The notes under the pieces are model-generated. The model saw only the letters and a list, made by a program, of their open reading frames with translations, did no database searches and was not told the DNA's origin. DNA of 64,000 bases. Origin: Cognatiluteimonas profundi (GTDB lineage Bacteria; Pseudomonadota; Gammaproteobacteria; Xanthomonadales; Xanthomonadaceae). The position numbers were made by a program, and so were the translations under genes. The stretch covers positions 244,659 through 308,658 of the forward strand of contig NZ_VKHQ01000004.1 in NCBI RefSeq assembly GCF_009792795.1, written 5' to 3'. Below, piece by piece: positions 44,857-52,174 of this stretch; position 1 is the stretch's first letter; every line of letters starts with the position of its first letter.

Positions 44857-46410
44857 ATGAGCACCAACATGCCATCGAACGCCGCCGAGCCAATGGGTCC
44901 ACCGATCCAGGGCATGTCGTCCGGACAGGCTGCCCCGCCGAGTTTCCCGCAGATGCTTGGCCACCCGCGGCCGCTGTGGATGCTGTTCATGACGGAGTTC
45001 TGGGAGCGTTTCGCCTTCTATGGCATGCGCTGGGCGCTGACGCTCTACATCGTCGCGCAGTTCTTCAACGGCGACGCATCGGGCCAGGGCTATGCCAGCC
45101 GCACGTACGGTGCCTACCTGGCACTCGTCTATGCGACCGCGCTGTTCGGCGGCTATGTCGCCGACCGGATCATCGGATACCAGCGCTCGATCCTGCTGGG
45201 CGCGGTGATCATGGGCTCGGGCCTGTTCGTGATCATGCTGCCGAGCCAGTCGGTGTTCCTGCTGGGACTGTCGCTGGTGATCGTCGGCAACGGCCTGTTC
45301 AAGCCGAACATCTCCACGATGGTCGGGCAGTTGTATGCAGCCAACGACGATCGCCGCGATCGCGGCTTCACCATCTTCTACATGGGCATCAATGCCGGCG
45401 CGCTGGTCGCGCCGCTGCTGACCGGCTGGCTGGCGGCGGTGATCACCGACACGCCGATGCAGCAGAACTACAAGGTCGTGTTCGCGGCTGCCGGCTTCGG
45501 CATGGTGCTGAGCTTCCTGTGGTTCTGGTTCGGACGTCGCCAGCTGGGTGCCATCGGTCGTCCGCCGGTCGAGCGCAACGGCACCTCCAGCATGTTGTAC
45601 GTGATCATCGGCGCGGCGATCGCGGTGCCGATCGTCTACCTGCTGCTGGCGCGCGTCGGTGCATCGATCCTTGGCTACGTGCTCGCCGCGTTGTTCGTCG
45701 GCCTGTCGCTCATGCTGCTGGTGGAGGGCATCCGCGAAGGCAAGGTGCAGCGCGACCGGGTCATCGTGATGCTGGTGCTGTTCCTGTTCAACATCCTGTT
45801 CTTCATGTTCTTCGAACAGGCCGGCAGCTCCTTCAACTTCCTCGCCGAGAACATCGTCAACCGCCAGATGTTCGGTGGCTGGGAGTTCCCGACCGGCTGG
45901 TTCCAGTCGGTGAATCCGCTGGCGATCGTGGTGCTCGCACCAGTGGTGGCGCTCATCTGGGGCGTGCTTGGCCGCGCCGGGAAGGAGCCCTCGATCCCGC
46001 GCAAGTTCGGCCTCGGCCTGCTCGGCAACGCCGTGGCATTCCTGGTGCTGATGTACGCGCTGAAGAACCTGGTCAGCGGGGACGGACAGATCCCGTTCTG
46101 GCCGCTGGTGCTGGTCTACGTACTGCAGACGGTGGGTGAGCTCTGCCTGTCGCCGATCGGCCTGTCGATGGTCACCAAGCTGGCGCCGATGAAGTACGTC
46201 GGGCTGGCGATGGGCGGCTGGTTCCTCAGCACCGCCATCGGCAACAACCTGTCGGGCATCTTCGCCGGCAGCGTGAGCGGCGAGACCGGCATGACGGTCG
46301 CGTCGGCGCTGGAAGGATTCACCTTCAGCTTCTGGCTGCTGCTGGGGGCGGGCGTGTTCCTCTTCCTGATCGCGCCGGTGATCAATCGCCTGATGCACGG
46401 CATCAAGTAA
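44857..46410 (+). CDS. POT/PTR-family proton-coupled oligopeptide transporter
   Basis: A 517-residue major-facilitator transporter with 12-14 helices. Diagnostic motifs are the helix-1 ExxERFxxY in MTEFWERFAFYGMRWALTLY (proton coupling), GGYVADRIIGYQRSILLGA and VGNGLFKPNISTMVGQLY. GINAGALVAPLLTGWLA follows, and the C-terminal VGELCLSPIGLSMVTKLAP is the conserved PTR signature. An N-terminal tail of about 35 polar residues precedes helix 1. AAGGGG at 44845-44850 is a good ribosome-binding site. It likely imports di- and tripeptides. It is convergent with virB11. Confidence 0.93.
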   Translation: MSTNMPSNAAEPMGPPIQGMSSGQAAPPSFPQMLGHPRPLWMLFMTEFWERFAFYGMRWALTLYIVAQFFNGDASGQGYASRTYGAYLALVYATALFGGYVADRIIGYQRSILLGAVIMGSGLFVIMLPSQSVFLLGLSLVIVGNGLFKPNISTMVGQLYAANDDRRDRGFTIFYMGINAGALVAPLLTGWLAAVITDTPMQQNYKVVFAAAGFGMVLSFLWFWFGRRQLGAIGRPPVERNGTSSMLYVIIGAAIAVPIVYLLLARVGASILGYVLAALFVGLSLMLLVEGIREGKVQRDRVIVMLVLFLFNILFFMFFEQAGSSFNFLAENIVNRQMFGGWEFPTGWFQSVNPLAIVVLAPVVALIWGVLGRAGKEPSIPRKFGLGLLGNAVAFLVLMYALKNLVSGDGQIPFWPLVLVYVLQTVGELCLSPIGLSMVTKLAPMKYVGLAMGGWFLSTAIGNNLSGIFAGSVSGETGMTVASALEGFTFSFWLLLGAGVFLFLIAPVINRLMHGIK

Positions 46411-46420
46411 GCACGACAGC

Positions 46421-46445
46421 GGGCGCCTGCGCACGGCAGGCGCCC
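46421..46445. terminator. Hairpin between the peptide transporter and virB11
   Basis: Ten-base arms GGGCGCCTGC / GCAGGCGCCC with a 5-base loop, between two convergent stops (46410 and 46462). There is no T-run; it probably serves both converging transcripts. Confidence 0.65.
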
Positions 46446-46461
46446 GTATCACCCGCGCGCC

Positions 46462-47514
46462 TCAGCCCGCAACATTGCCTTGCGAGGCTGCCTGCCCGCA
46501 GCCCGGATCGAACTCGATGGCGGTGATGCCGCGCCGGCCCGCATGCGCGGCGACATGGACGACGATGTCGATGGTCATCCTCAGCAGGCGCAGGATGGCC
46601 TCGTATTCCAGGCCGGCGCCCTCCCGCGAAGCCTTGATCATCAGCGCCAGCTGGTCCCAGGTCTGGCGGGTGCTGCCGGCATGGCAGCTGGTGATGGACC
46701 CGGGATGGCCCGAGGCGCAGTTGCGGATGAAATAGAACGCTTCGTCGCCGCGCAACTCGGCCAGGATGATGCGGTCGGGCTTCATCCGCAGGCAGGCTTC
46801 CATGCAGGTCTTGGCGGTGACCTGGCTGCTGCCCTGGCCGCCTTTTGAATACAGCAGGTGCACGACGTTGGGCTGGTCGATGAACAGTTCGCGCGCATCC
46901 TCGATCGTGACCAGCCGCTCGCCGGCGGGAATCACCTGCACCAGCGACTTCATGAAGGTCGTCTTGCCGCTGCCGGTCGCGCCGGACACGACGATGTTCT
47001 TCTTGTATTGCACGGCACGGGTGAAGAACCCTGCGAAGTCGCGCGCCCTGCGCAGCGCGAGCAGTTCCCTGTCCTGCTTGCTGATGCCGTCCGCCTCGGC
47101 GATGCCCGCGAAGAATCCCTGCTCGTGGTATTGCACCAGGCTGCGCGCCTGCCGGGAGGGCAGGCGGATGGTGATGGAGACGGTGCCCGCGTCACAGGCG
47201 GGCGGAATCACGAACTGCGCGCGCTGGCCGGTGGGAAACGTGAGCGAGACGACCGGCTCGATGTCGGTGATGCGCTGTCCGGTGTTGCTCTCGTTGACCA
47301 CGGCGGTGCAGAACTGCCGCGCGCGCTCGAAGGTCAGCGACGGCGCCGCGATGCGCTGCCATCCGGACGCCCGTTCGAGGTAGAACTCGCCCGGGCGGTT
47401 GATGCAGATTTCGGTCACGTCCGTCGCCGCCATGTGCTCGAGGATGCCGAGCACCTCGTACTGGTAGGTCAGGAAATCGCTGGAGACACGCGCCAGCGGC
47501 AAGTCGCTCTCCAC
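46462..47514 (-). CDS. virB11: Type IV secretion ATPase VirB11
   Basis: A 350-residue secretion ATPase. The N-terminal domain contains TDVTEICINRPGEFYLERAS. Walker A is GATGSGKTTFMK (178-189), followed by the Asp box VTIEDARELFI, Walker B RIILAELRGDEAFYFI and the His box ITSCHAGS. The start is GTG 47514, ten bases after virB10. Hexameric VirB11 works at the inner face of the T4SS, switching between pilus assembly and substrate export. It is the last gene of the virB7-11 operon here. VirB4 and VirD4, the usual partner ATPases, are not in the window. Confidence 0.95.
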   Translation of the reverse strand: MESDLPLARVSSDFLTYQYEVLGILEHMAATDVTEICINRPGEFYLERASGWQRIAAPSLTFERARQFCTAVVNESNTGQRITDIEPVVSLTFPTGQRAQFVIPPACDAGTVSITIRLPSRQARSLVQYHEQGFFAGIAEADGISKQDRELLALRRARDFAGFFTRAVQYKKNIVVSGATGSGKTTFMKSLVQVIPAGERLVTIEDARELFIDQPNVVHLLYSKGGQGSSQVTAKTCMEACLRMKPDRIILAELRGDEAFYFIRNCASGHPGSITSCHAGSTRQTWDQLALMIKASREGAGLEYEAILRLLRMTIDIVVHVAAHAGRRGITAIEFDPGCGQAASQGNVAG

Positions 47515-47524
47515 GGCGCGGGCG

Positions 47525-48724
47525 TCAGCGCGCGGTGACCACGGCGGAAAAATCGACGTCCTTCGCCACGTAGATGTTCAGTACCGTTCCCTGGTTGATG
47601 GTCACGGTCGCCGGCCGGCTGATGCTGCGGTCCAGCGCCTGGTTGGCCAGCCGTTCCATCGTGCGCGCGGTGTTGCTCTCGAACGGCGCCTGCGTCACCA
47701 GCCCGTTGCTGACCGTCGTGGTGCGGGGTCCGTGTCGCTCGCCTTCGTACTTGAAGGCATCGCTGATCATGCTGATCATCAACGCAGCGCCGATCCGTGC
47801 ACTCCAGTGCGCGTCGTAGTCGCCCGGATGCCCCGCGCCGCCGAGGTTGTCCACGCCCGGGCTGGCCATGCCGACGTCCACGCCGTCGGGAGTGGTGATG
47901 CGGTCCCAGACCACCGCCACGCGCGGGCCGTTGGCGTCGGTGTCGTAGCGCCCCGACACCTTGGATCCCTTCGGCAGCAGCAGGTTGCGGCCATTGATCG
48001 AGTAGGTCGGCTCGGTGACCACGCAGGAAGTGAATCCCGGGATGTCGGTGACGATCCGCGTCTCCAGCACGCAACGGATGTAGGTGCCGCGCACGAGGAG
48101 TGCGTCCGGGTGGCGGATGAACTGAGCGCCGGAGCTGTCGGCGAGCACGACCGGCGTCGCTGCGGCAGCCTGTCCCGGCGGCGGTGGCATTCCGGCAAGC
48201 AAGGCCTGTGTATAGGGATTCGCAGGCTGCGCACCGACACCCGGGTCGGGAACGTCCATCCGGCGTTGCATCAGTGTCGGCGGCGGTGCCGGCGCAGCAC
48301 CTGACGGGAACGTCGTCGCGGGGCGCATCGGCTGCTCGGGGAGCGGCGGCAATGGTGGCGATGCGCTCGCCTGCAGCGGTTCCACGGCGATGGGTACGGG
48401 CACGCTGGCGGCGGCCGGCATCGTCGGGGTCGACGGCAGCTGCGGGATCACGATGGTCTCCGCGCGTGCGCGACTGGTCGGGCTGCCTGCGGCGGCGCCA
48501 TGGAACATCCACGCCGCCGCGAGCACCAGCAGGACGACGATCGCGCCGAGGAATGCCAGTGCCTTGCGATTGATGCGCGGATGATCGAGCGCCCGCAGGA
48601 CGGGAATGCCGGCATCCAGGTCCGGATGCGCGGCTTGCGCACCACGCTCGGCATGGAAACTGGCGTCCAGCCCATCCTGCCGCAGGGAATCATCGTCGCG
48701 GTTGCGATCGGCGATCGTGGTCAT
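47525..48724 (-). CDS. virB10: Type IV secretion core protein VirB10
   Basis: A 399-residue protein spanning both membranes: a cytoplasmic N-terminus (1-55), one inner-membrane helix (ALAFLGAIVVLLVLAAAWMF, about 55-74) and a Pro-rich periplasmic linker. The TrbI-like outer-membrane barrel follows (VRGTYIRCVLETRIVTDIPG, LLLPKGSKVSGRYD, VNLGGAGHPGDYDAHW region) and ends QGTVLNIYVAKDVDFSAVV. The hydrophobic antenna helices appear at IGAALMISMISDAF. It forms the core complex with VirB7 and VirB9. Its ATG overlaps the virB9 stop by 4 bases. Confidence 0.95.
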   Translation of the reverse strand: MTTIADRNRDDDSLRQDGLDASFHAERGAQAAHPDLDAGIPVLRALDHPRINRKALAFLGAIVVLLVLAAAWMFHGAAAGSPTSRARAETIVIPQLPSTPTMPAAASVPVPIAVEPLQASASPPLPPLPEQPMRPATTFPSGAAPAPPPTLMQRRMDVPDPGVGAQPANPYTQALLAGMPPPPGQAAAATPVVLADSSGAQFIRHPDALLVRGTYIRCVLETRIVTDIPGFTSCVVTEPTYSINGRNLLLPKGSKVSGRYDTDANGPRVAVVWDRITTPDGVDVGMASPGVDNLGGAGHPGDYDAHWSARIGAALMISMISDAFKYEGERHGPRTTTVSNGLVTQAPFESNTARTMERLANQALDRSISRPATVTINQGTVLNIYVAKDVDFSAVVTAR

Positions 48725-49476
48725 GGCGTCGCGCTCCTGCGCAGGCCAACGACATTGCTGCCGTGGCGGAGGACCAGGTAGGGGTAGGTGCCGTGGACGA
48801 CCAGCGTGTCGCGTTCCACCGTGGTGTTGACGACGAAGTCCTCGCCATCTTCGCGCTCGCGGGCAAAGACCGCCGGGAAATCCGCGGTGGGCATGTCGGC
48901 CGTGCCGGCCATGCGGATGTAGGTGAAGCGTCCGTCGTCGTAGACCGCGGCGGGGACCAGCCAGCGCTGTCGCGTCGTGGTGGCGTAGTCGTAGCCGGCG
49001 TTGTAGCGACGATCGGGTTGCAGTCGCGTATCCAGCTGCAGTGGCGGCGCGGCGCTGGACTCGGCGACGAAGCGGCTGTCGGCCGGATAGTTGAAGGTGA
49101 TCTTGTACTGCACACCTTCGCGCCTGGCGTCATCGAGCGATTTCCAGTTGGTCGCCACCACGCGCAACTCGAAGATGTAGGAATGCGTTGCCGTGCGGAT
49201 CACCAGGTTGGTATCGACATCCACGTTGCGCGGCTTGAGGTAGAAGACGTTCCCGCGCCGGGTGAGGTCCCATCCATTGCTGAAGCCCGTGCTGAAGTCA
49301 GCCACGGTTTCGCTGGGGCTCAACTCGATCTGGGTGGTGATGCCGAGCCCTGTCCGGACCTGGTAGATCCGGTCGGCGACGTAGTCGTAGGTTTCCACGA
49401 CCTGCGCATGCAGCGGTGTCGCGACCCCGGTCGTTGCCAGCACGATCGTGGCAATGCCGATGGCATGGCGGCTCAT
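48721..49476 (-). CDS. virB9: Type IV secretion core protein VirB9
   Basis: A 251-residue secreted protein with signal peptide RHAIGIATIVLATTGVATPLHA. The N-terminal domain contains VYQVRTGLGITTQIELSPSE-type strands (YQVRTGLGITTQIEL), DRIYQV and GNVFYLKPRNVDVDTNLVIR. The C-terminal outer-membrane domain contains YDDGRFTYIRMAGTADMPTA and DTLVVHGTYPYLVLRHGSNV, the strands that bind VirB7. Overlaps of 4 bases with virB8 and virB10 indicate tight coupling. It appears complete. Confidence 0.94.
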   Translation of the reverse strand: MSRHAIGIATIVLATTGVATPLHAQVVETYDYVADRIYQVRTGLGITTQIELSPSETVADFSTGFSNGWDLTRRGNVFYLKPRNVDVDTNLVIRTATHSYIFELRVVATNWKSLDDARREGVQYKITFNYPADSRFVAESSAAPPLQLDTRLQPDRRYNAGYDYATTTRQRWLVPAAVYDDGRFTYIRMAGTADMPTADFPAVFAREREDGEDFVVNTTVERDTLVVHGTYPYLVLRHGSNVVGLRRSATP

Positions 49477-50315
49477 GGCGCGGCCTCCGTGGCGGCAGGC
49501 TTTTCAGCGACGCCAACGATGGGCGCCTGATCCGCGGCCGTTGCCGGCGCCGCCGCTTCTCGCGCTGCATTGGAATCTTCCAGCGGCGGGTCCGGCGCGT
49601 AGTCGTTGTCGACGCGATAGGTGGTGACCTGGAAGCCCAATGGGTTCTCGATGCGGTCCTTCTCGTCCATGCCGAGCTCGGGCTTGTAGGCGAATTCGAG
49701 CGTCGCGATCCGGTTGTCCAGCGGCCGCGTGGCGCCGCTGGCGTTGTCATGGACCTCGCGCTGGAACCGCACCGTTGCGCCTCGCGGCGCGGCATCGGGC
49801 GCGGGGCGCAACAGCTGGATGCTCAGGATCGCGACGCGGATCGAGCGGCCTTTGCCATAGGTGTTGAAGGGACTGTCGGGATTGCGCGATGCGTGCAGGC
49901 GGCTGTAGTCCGCCGCCACCGCCGGCGACGCCATCGTGTACACGGTCGCCCAGTCGCGCAGCCGGATCAGGGCATAGTCGTAGGACTCGCGCGCGAGCAC
50001 GAAGTGCGCGACGTTGCTGCGATTGATCGCTTCGCCCGCGGTGATGCCCGCGTGGTTGAAGTCGCCGGACAGGCGCGCGACCGTGCTGGTGCCGGTGTAG
50101 GCATCGGCCATCACGAGATAAGGCACCTTCTCCTTCAGCGGCAGCACGACGAGATAGCCGCCCGCGAGCAGCAGCGCCAGCGCGACGGCGCAAGCCGCCA
50201 CGAGCCAGGCGCGGCGTTCGCTGCGCCGGACGACGTCCGCCAGGGACGTCTCGAAGTCCACCGATCGCGACAAGGCGCGGGCGAGTCCCGCAGGCGGTGG
50301 TGGTGTGGAAGTCAT
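49473..50315 (-). CDS. virB8: Type IV secretion inner-membrane protein VirB8
   Basis: A 280-residue bitopic protein: a cytoplasmic N-terminus (1-35), one helix (RAWLVAACAVALALLLAGGY, about 34-54) and a periplasmic NTF2-like domain (VPYLVMADAYTGTSTVARLS, ALIRLRDWATVYTMASP, GFQVTTYRVDNDYAPDPP). The C-terminal 45 residues are a low-complexity Ala/Glu/Pro tail (NAAREAAAPATAADQA), longer than in classical VirB8. It scaffolds assembly of the secretion channel. A 75-bp spacer separates it from virB7; it overlaps virB9 by 4 bases. Confidence 0.93.
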   Translation of the reverse strand: MTSTPPPPAGLARALSRSVDFETSLADVVRRSERRAWLVAACAVALALLLAGGYLVVLPLKEKVPYLVMADAYTGTSTVARLSGDFNHAGITAGEAINRSNVAHFVLARESYDYALIRLRDWATVYTMASPAVAADYSRLHASRNPDSPFNTYGKGRSIRVAILSIQLLRPAPDAAPRGATVRFQREVHDNASGATRPLDNRIATLEFAYKPELGMDEKDRIENPLGFQVTTYRVDNDYAPDPPLEDSNAAREAAAPATAADQAPIVGVAEKPAATEAAP

Positions 50316-50390
50316 CGGCGGCGCATCCCTGTGCTGCTGGATCGGTAGGCCCGCGCGATCCTGCGCAGGCGATGGTGGCGTGGCTGCTGC

Positions 50391-50834
50391 TTATTGCGTG
50401 GCTGCGGTTCCGCCTGGCAACGACGGTACGGGCGCCGCATCGGACTGGCGCACGACGATGGCGTTGCCACTGACCGCGACCAGAACACGCTGCTGGCGGT
50501 AGAGCGCCGACAGCGACGCCACGGCCTGCTGCAGATCGCCGGTGCGGATCTCCGCTACCGGCCGGTACAGGCTGAAGTCCGACGGATGCTGGTAGTCGAG
50601 GGTCATTCTCGAATCGGCCGCCCATCGCGCCAGCAGGGTCCTGAGCGTGCCGTCGAGCGGCGAGGCGCTGAAAACGTAGCCGCGCCGCAGCGGGATTTCA
50701 TCCGGCGCATCGGCAAAGTGGTTGACGGGTTTCCAGCGACCGGAAATACCCGGTGCCGGCCGCGTGGCGCAGGAGGCGAGGACGAACAATGCAGCGAACA
50801 CGCACATCGTTCGCGCGACAGGAAGCAAGGTCAT
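50391..50834 (-). CDS. virB7: VirB7-like lipoprotein with a C-terminal N0-like domain (X-T4SS type)
   Basis: A 147-residue lipoprotein with signal MCVFAALFVLASC (Cys22), a VirB7-type segment (ISGRWKPVNHFADAPDEIPL) and a folded C-terminal part (about 50-135: GYVFSASPLDGTLRTLLARW, SDFSLYRPVAEIRTGDLQQA, VLVAVSGNAIVVRQ). Classical VirB7 is about 50 residues. Xanthomonadaceae killing T4SSs are known to have a long VirB7 carrying an N0 domain like those of outer-membrane secretins, and this protein matches that architecture. It is the first recognised gene of the virB7-11 operon. Its ATG overlaps the stop of a small upstream ORF by 4 bases. Confidence 0.8.
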   Translation of the reverse strand: MTLLPVARTMCVFAALFVLASCATRPAPGISGRWKPVNHFADAPDEIPLRRGYVFSASPLDGTLRTLLARWAADSRMTLDYQHPSDFSLYRPVAEIRTGDLQQAVASLSALYRQQRVLVAVSGNAIVVRQSDAAPVPSLPGGTAATQ

Positions 50835-51082
50835 GGGGCACCGACAATGGATAGGGCGACCGCGATCCGCGCATGCGCCTGCAGGGACGCATTGCGGATC
50901 GTGGCGGCGGGAAGGATCCCGTAATGGGGAAGATCTGTTGCGACGGTGCAGGCAGCACCGTGCGTTGCCCGCACCCGGGCATTGGCGGCATCCGTGCCGA
51001 CGTCTTCCTCCGTATCCATCCCTGGTTGCGATCGAAGCAATCCCGCTTCGCGTGTCGCGCCACTGTCGACCGGTTCGCTCAC
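50831..51082 (-). CDS. Possible small leader ORF upstream of virB7
   Basis: An 83-codon ORF from GTG 51082 to a TGA that overlaps the virB7 ATG (ATGA). The same overlap style joins virB8-9-10. The peptide (MSEPVDSGATREAGLLRSQP and onward) has no signal sequence, helix or known domain, and codon quality cannot be judged by eye. It lies about 30 nt downstream of a proposed promoter and fills the long virB7 leader. It may be a coupling or regulatory leader peptide, or a chance ORF. Confidence 0.3.
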   Translation of the reverse strand: MSEPVDSGATREAGLLRSQPGMDTEEDVGTDAANARVRATHGAACTVATDLPHYGILPAATIRNASLQAHARIAVALSIVGAP

Positions 51083-51163
51083 CTGTCCATGGGAGCGGGC
51101 CGATCCGGCGCGAGCCAGAGGTTAGAGCGGAGCAGGCGGACCGTCAAGCGACACGCCGCGCGC
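50835..51163 (-). other. Leader region of the virB7-11 operon
   Basis: About 330 bp between the xanB2 stop and virB7. It holds the promoter at 51119-51147, the possible small ORF and a GGA-rich patch at 51002-51021. On the sense strand that patch reads GGATGGATACGGAGGAAGAC, with four GGA triplets in 20 nt. CsrA/RsmA proteins bind such motifs in leader RNAs, and as I recall the X. citri virB operon is under CsrA control; whether that applies here is inference. Confidence 0.45.
51119..51147 (-). promoter_or_regulatory. Candidate sigma-70 promoter of the virB7-11 operon
   Basis: On the minus strand TTGACG (51147-51142) matches five of six -35 positions and is followed after exactly 17 bases by TAACCT (51124-51119) as -10. 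It begins 17 bp after the xanB2 stop codon and would start transcription about 275-280 nt before the virB7 ATG. Confidence 0.55.
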
Positions 51164-52174
51164 TCAGGCCGAATGCACGCCGTCGATTTCCACGCACAAC
51201 TCGCGGCGGCAGATCGCCGCGTGCAGGACGATGTGCGGCACCTGTTCGCCGTAACGTGACTGCATCGCCTCGGCGACGGCTGCAAGGTCGCCCTGGTCGC
51301 GCACATAGACCTTCAGTCGCGTGCCTGCGCCGAAAACCGCTGGCAACTCCGGATGCGAGACCCGCGCAGCTCCGAGCAGGCTGGCGAAATTGGCGAAGGT
51401 CTCGTCCACCTGCGCCAGCGTCGCATCGGCGTGCATGGTTGCGTGCCCGACCACGCTCGCGGTGCCCGACAGCAGCAGCGGAAGATGGCCGGCAGTGGGC
51501 GGCAACATGGCGCGGGCGAAGCTGGGCGGCTGCGGACCATAGGCGCGCGGATAGCGATAGGCGCTGACCTGGCGCGGGTTTTCGATCGCTGTTCCCGGCG
51601 CGGCGGCGGCCAGCCAGTACACCTGCAGCACGCGCGCATCGTCGCAGCGCCCGATCGCCGTGGCCGCCGGCAGGCGGGTCGGGTCGAATGCACCCAAGCC
51701 GCGCGCGCGGCCGACGCAGAACTGGCGATAGCGCTCGGCATCGCCATCGCCACGCGTGATCGCATCCAGGTAGTTCCAGATGCGCAGCAGGTACGGCGTG
51801 CCGCTGTCGCGGACGAAAGCGGTCAGCAGCGCGTAGGCATGCTCGGCGGCGGCATCGATGCCGGTATCGTTTTCTTCGACCTCGATGACGCCGAACGCGA
51901 GCTTGCCGTTGCTGGACCAGGCGATCTCGCCTTCGCGACCGCATTGCACCGGCGCGTCGGTTCGCCACACCTCGTACGGCGCGGGACCGCCATAGGGCTG
52001 CAGCGGCACGCGCAGGTAGCGCGGGTCCGGATGGCTGGTCGGGACGGTATCGCCGAAGCCGAAAACCGCGAGCACATGCGGATCGTCGAGCAAGGCCGTC
52101 GGCGCATCCGCGTAGACGTAATCGACGGCGAAACGCGGTGCGGCATCGGCCTGGCCGGTCGCCTGCCGACTCAT
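51164..52174 (-). CDS. xanB2: XanB2-like chorismatase (hydroxybenzoate synthase)
   Basis: A 336-residue protein of the chorismatase/FkbO-XanB2 family (older name pteridine-dependent deoxygenase-like). XanB2 converts chorismate to 3- and 4-hydroxybenzoate, feeding the aryl head of xanthomonadin and ubiquinone. Segments seen include SSNGKLAFGVIEVEENDTGI, YLLRIWNYLDAITRGDGDAE (arginine and tyrosine of the binding pocket), RYRQFCVGRARGLG and a C-terminal RidA-like half (TASVVGHATMHADATLAQVD). Its ATG overlaps the halogenase stop (52171-52174). The adjacent aryl polyene genes support the assignment. Confidence 0.88.
   Translation of the reverse strand: MSRQATGQADAAPRFAVDYVYADAPTALLDDPHVLAVFGFGDTVPTSHPDPRYLRVPLQPYGGPAPYEVWRTDAPVQCGREGEIAWSSNGKLAFGVIEVEENDTGIDAAAEHAYALLTAFVRDSGTPYLLRIWNYLDAITRGDGDAERYRQFCVGRARGLGAFDPTRLPAATAIGRCDDARVLQVYWLAAAAPGTAIENPRQVSAYRYPRAYGPQPPSFARAMLPPTAGHLPLLLSGTASVVGHATMHADATLAQVDETFANFASLLGAARVSHPELPAVFGAGTRLKVYVRDQGDLAAVAEAMQSRYGEQVPHIVLHAAICRRELCVEIDGVHSA

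Noticed and set aside
44506..46452. 648-codon leftward open frame opposite the peptide transporter
   Set aside because: It is an antisense shadow: Arg/His/Gln-rich composition, no domain, and the rightward frame has clear POT motifs and a ribosome-binding site.
46462..50834. Conjugative or integrative element
   Set aside because: No relaxase, coupling protein, integrase, tra genes, att repeats or flanking tRNA were seen; only virB7-11 are present.
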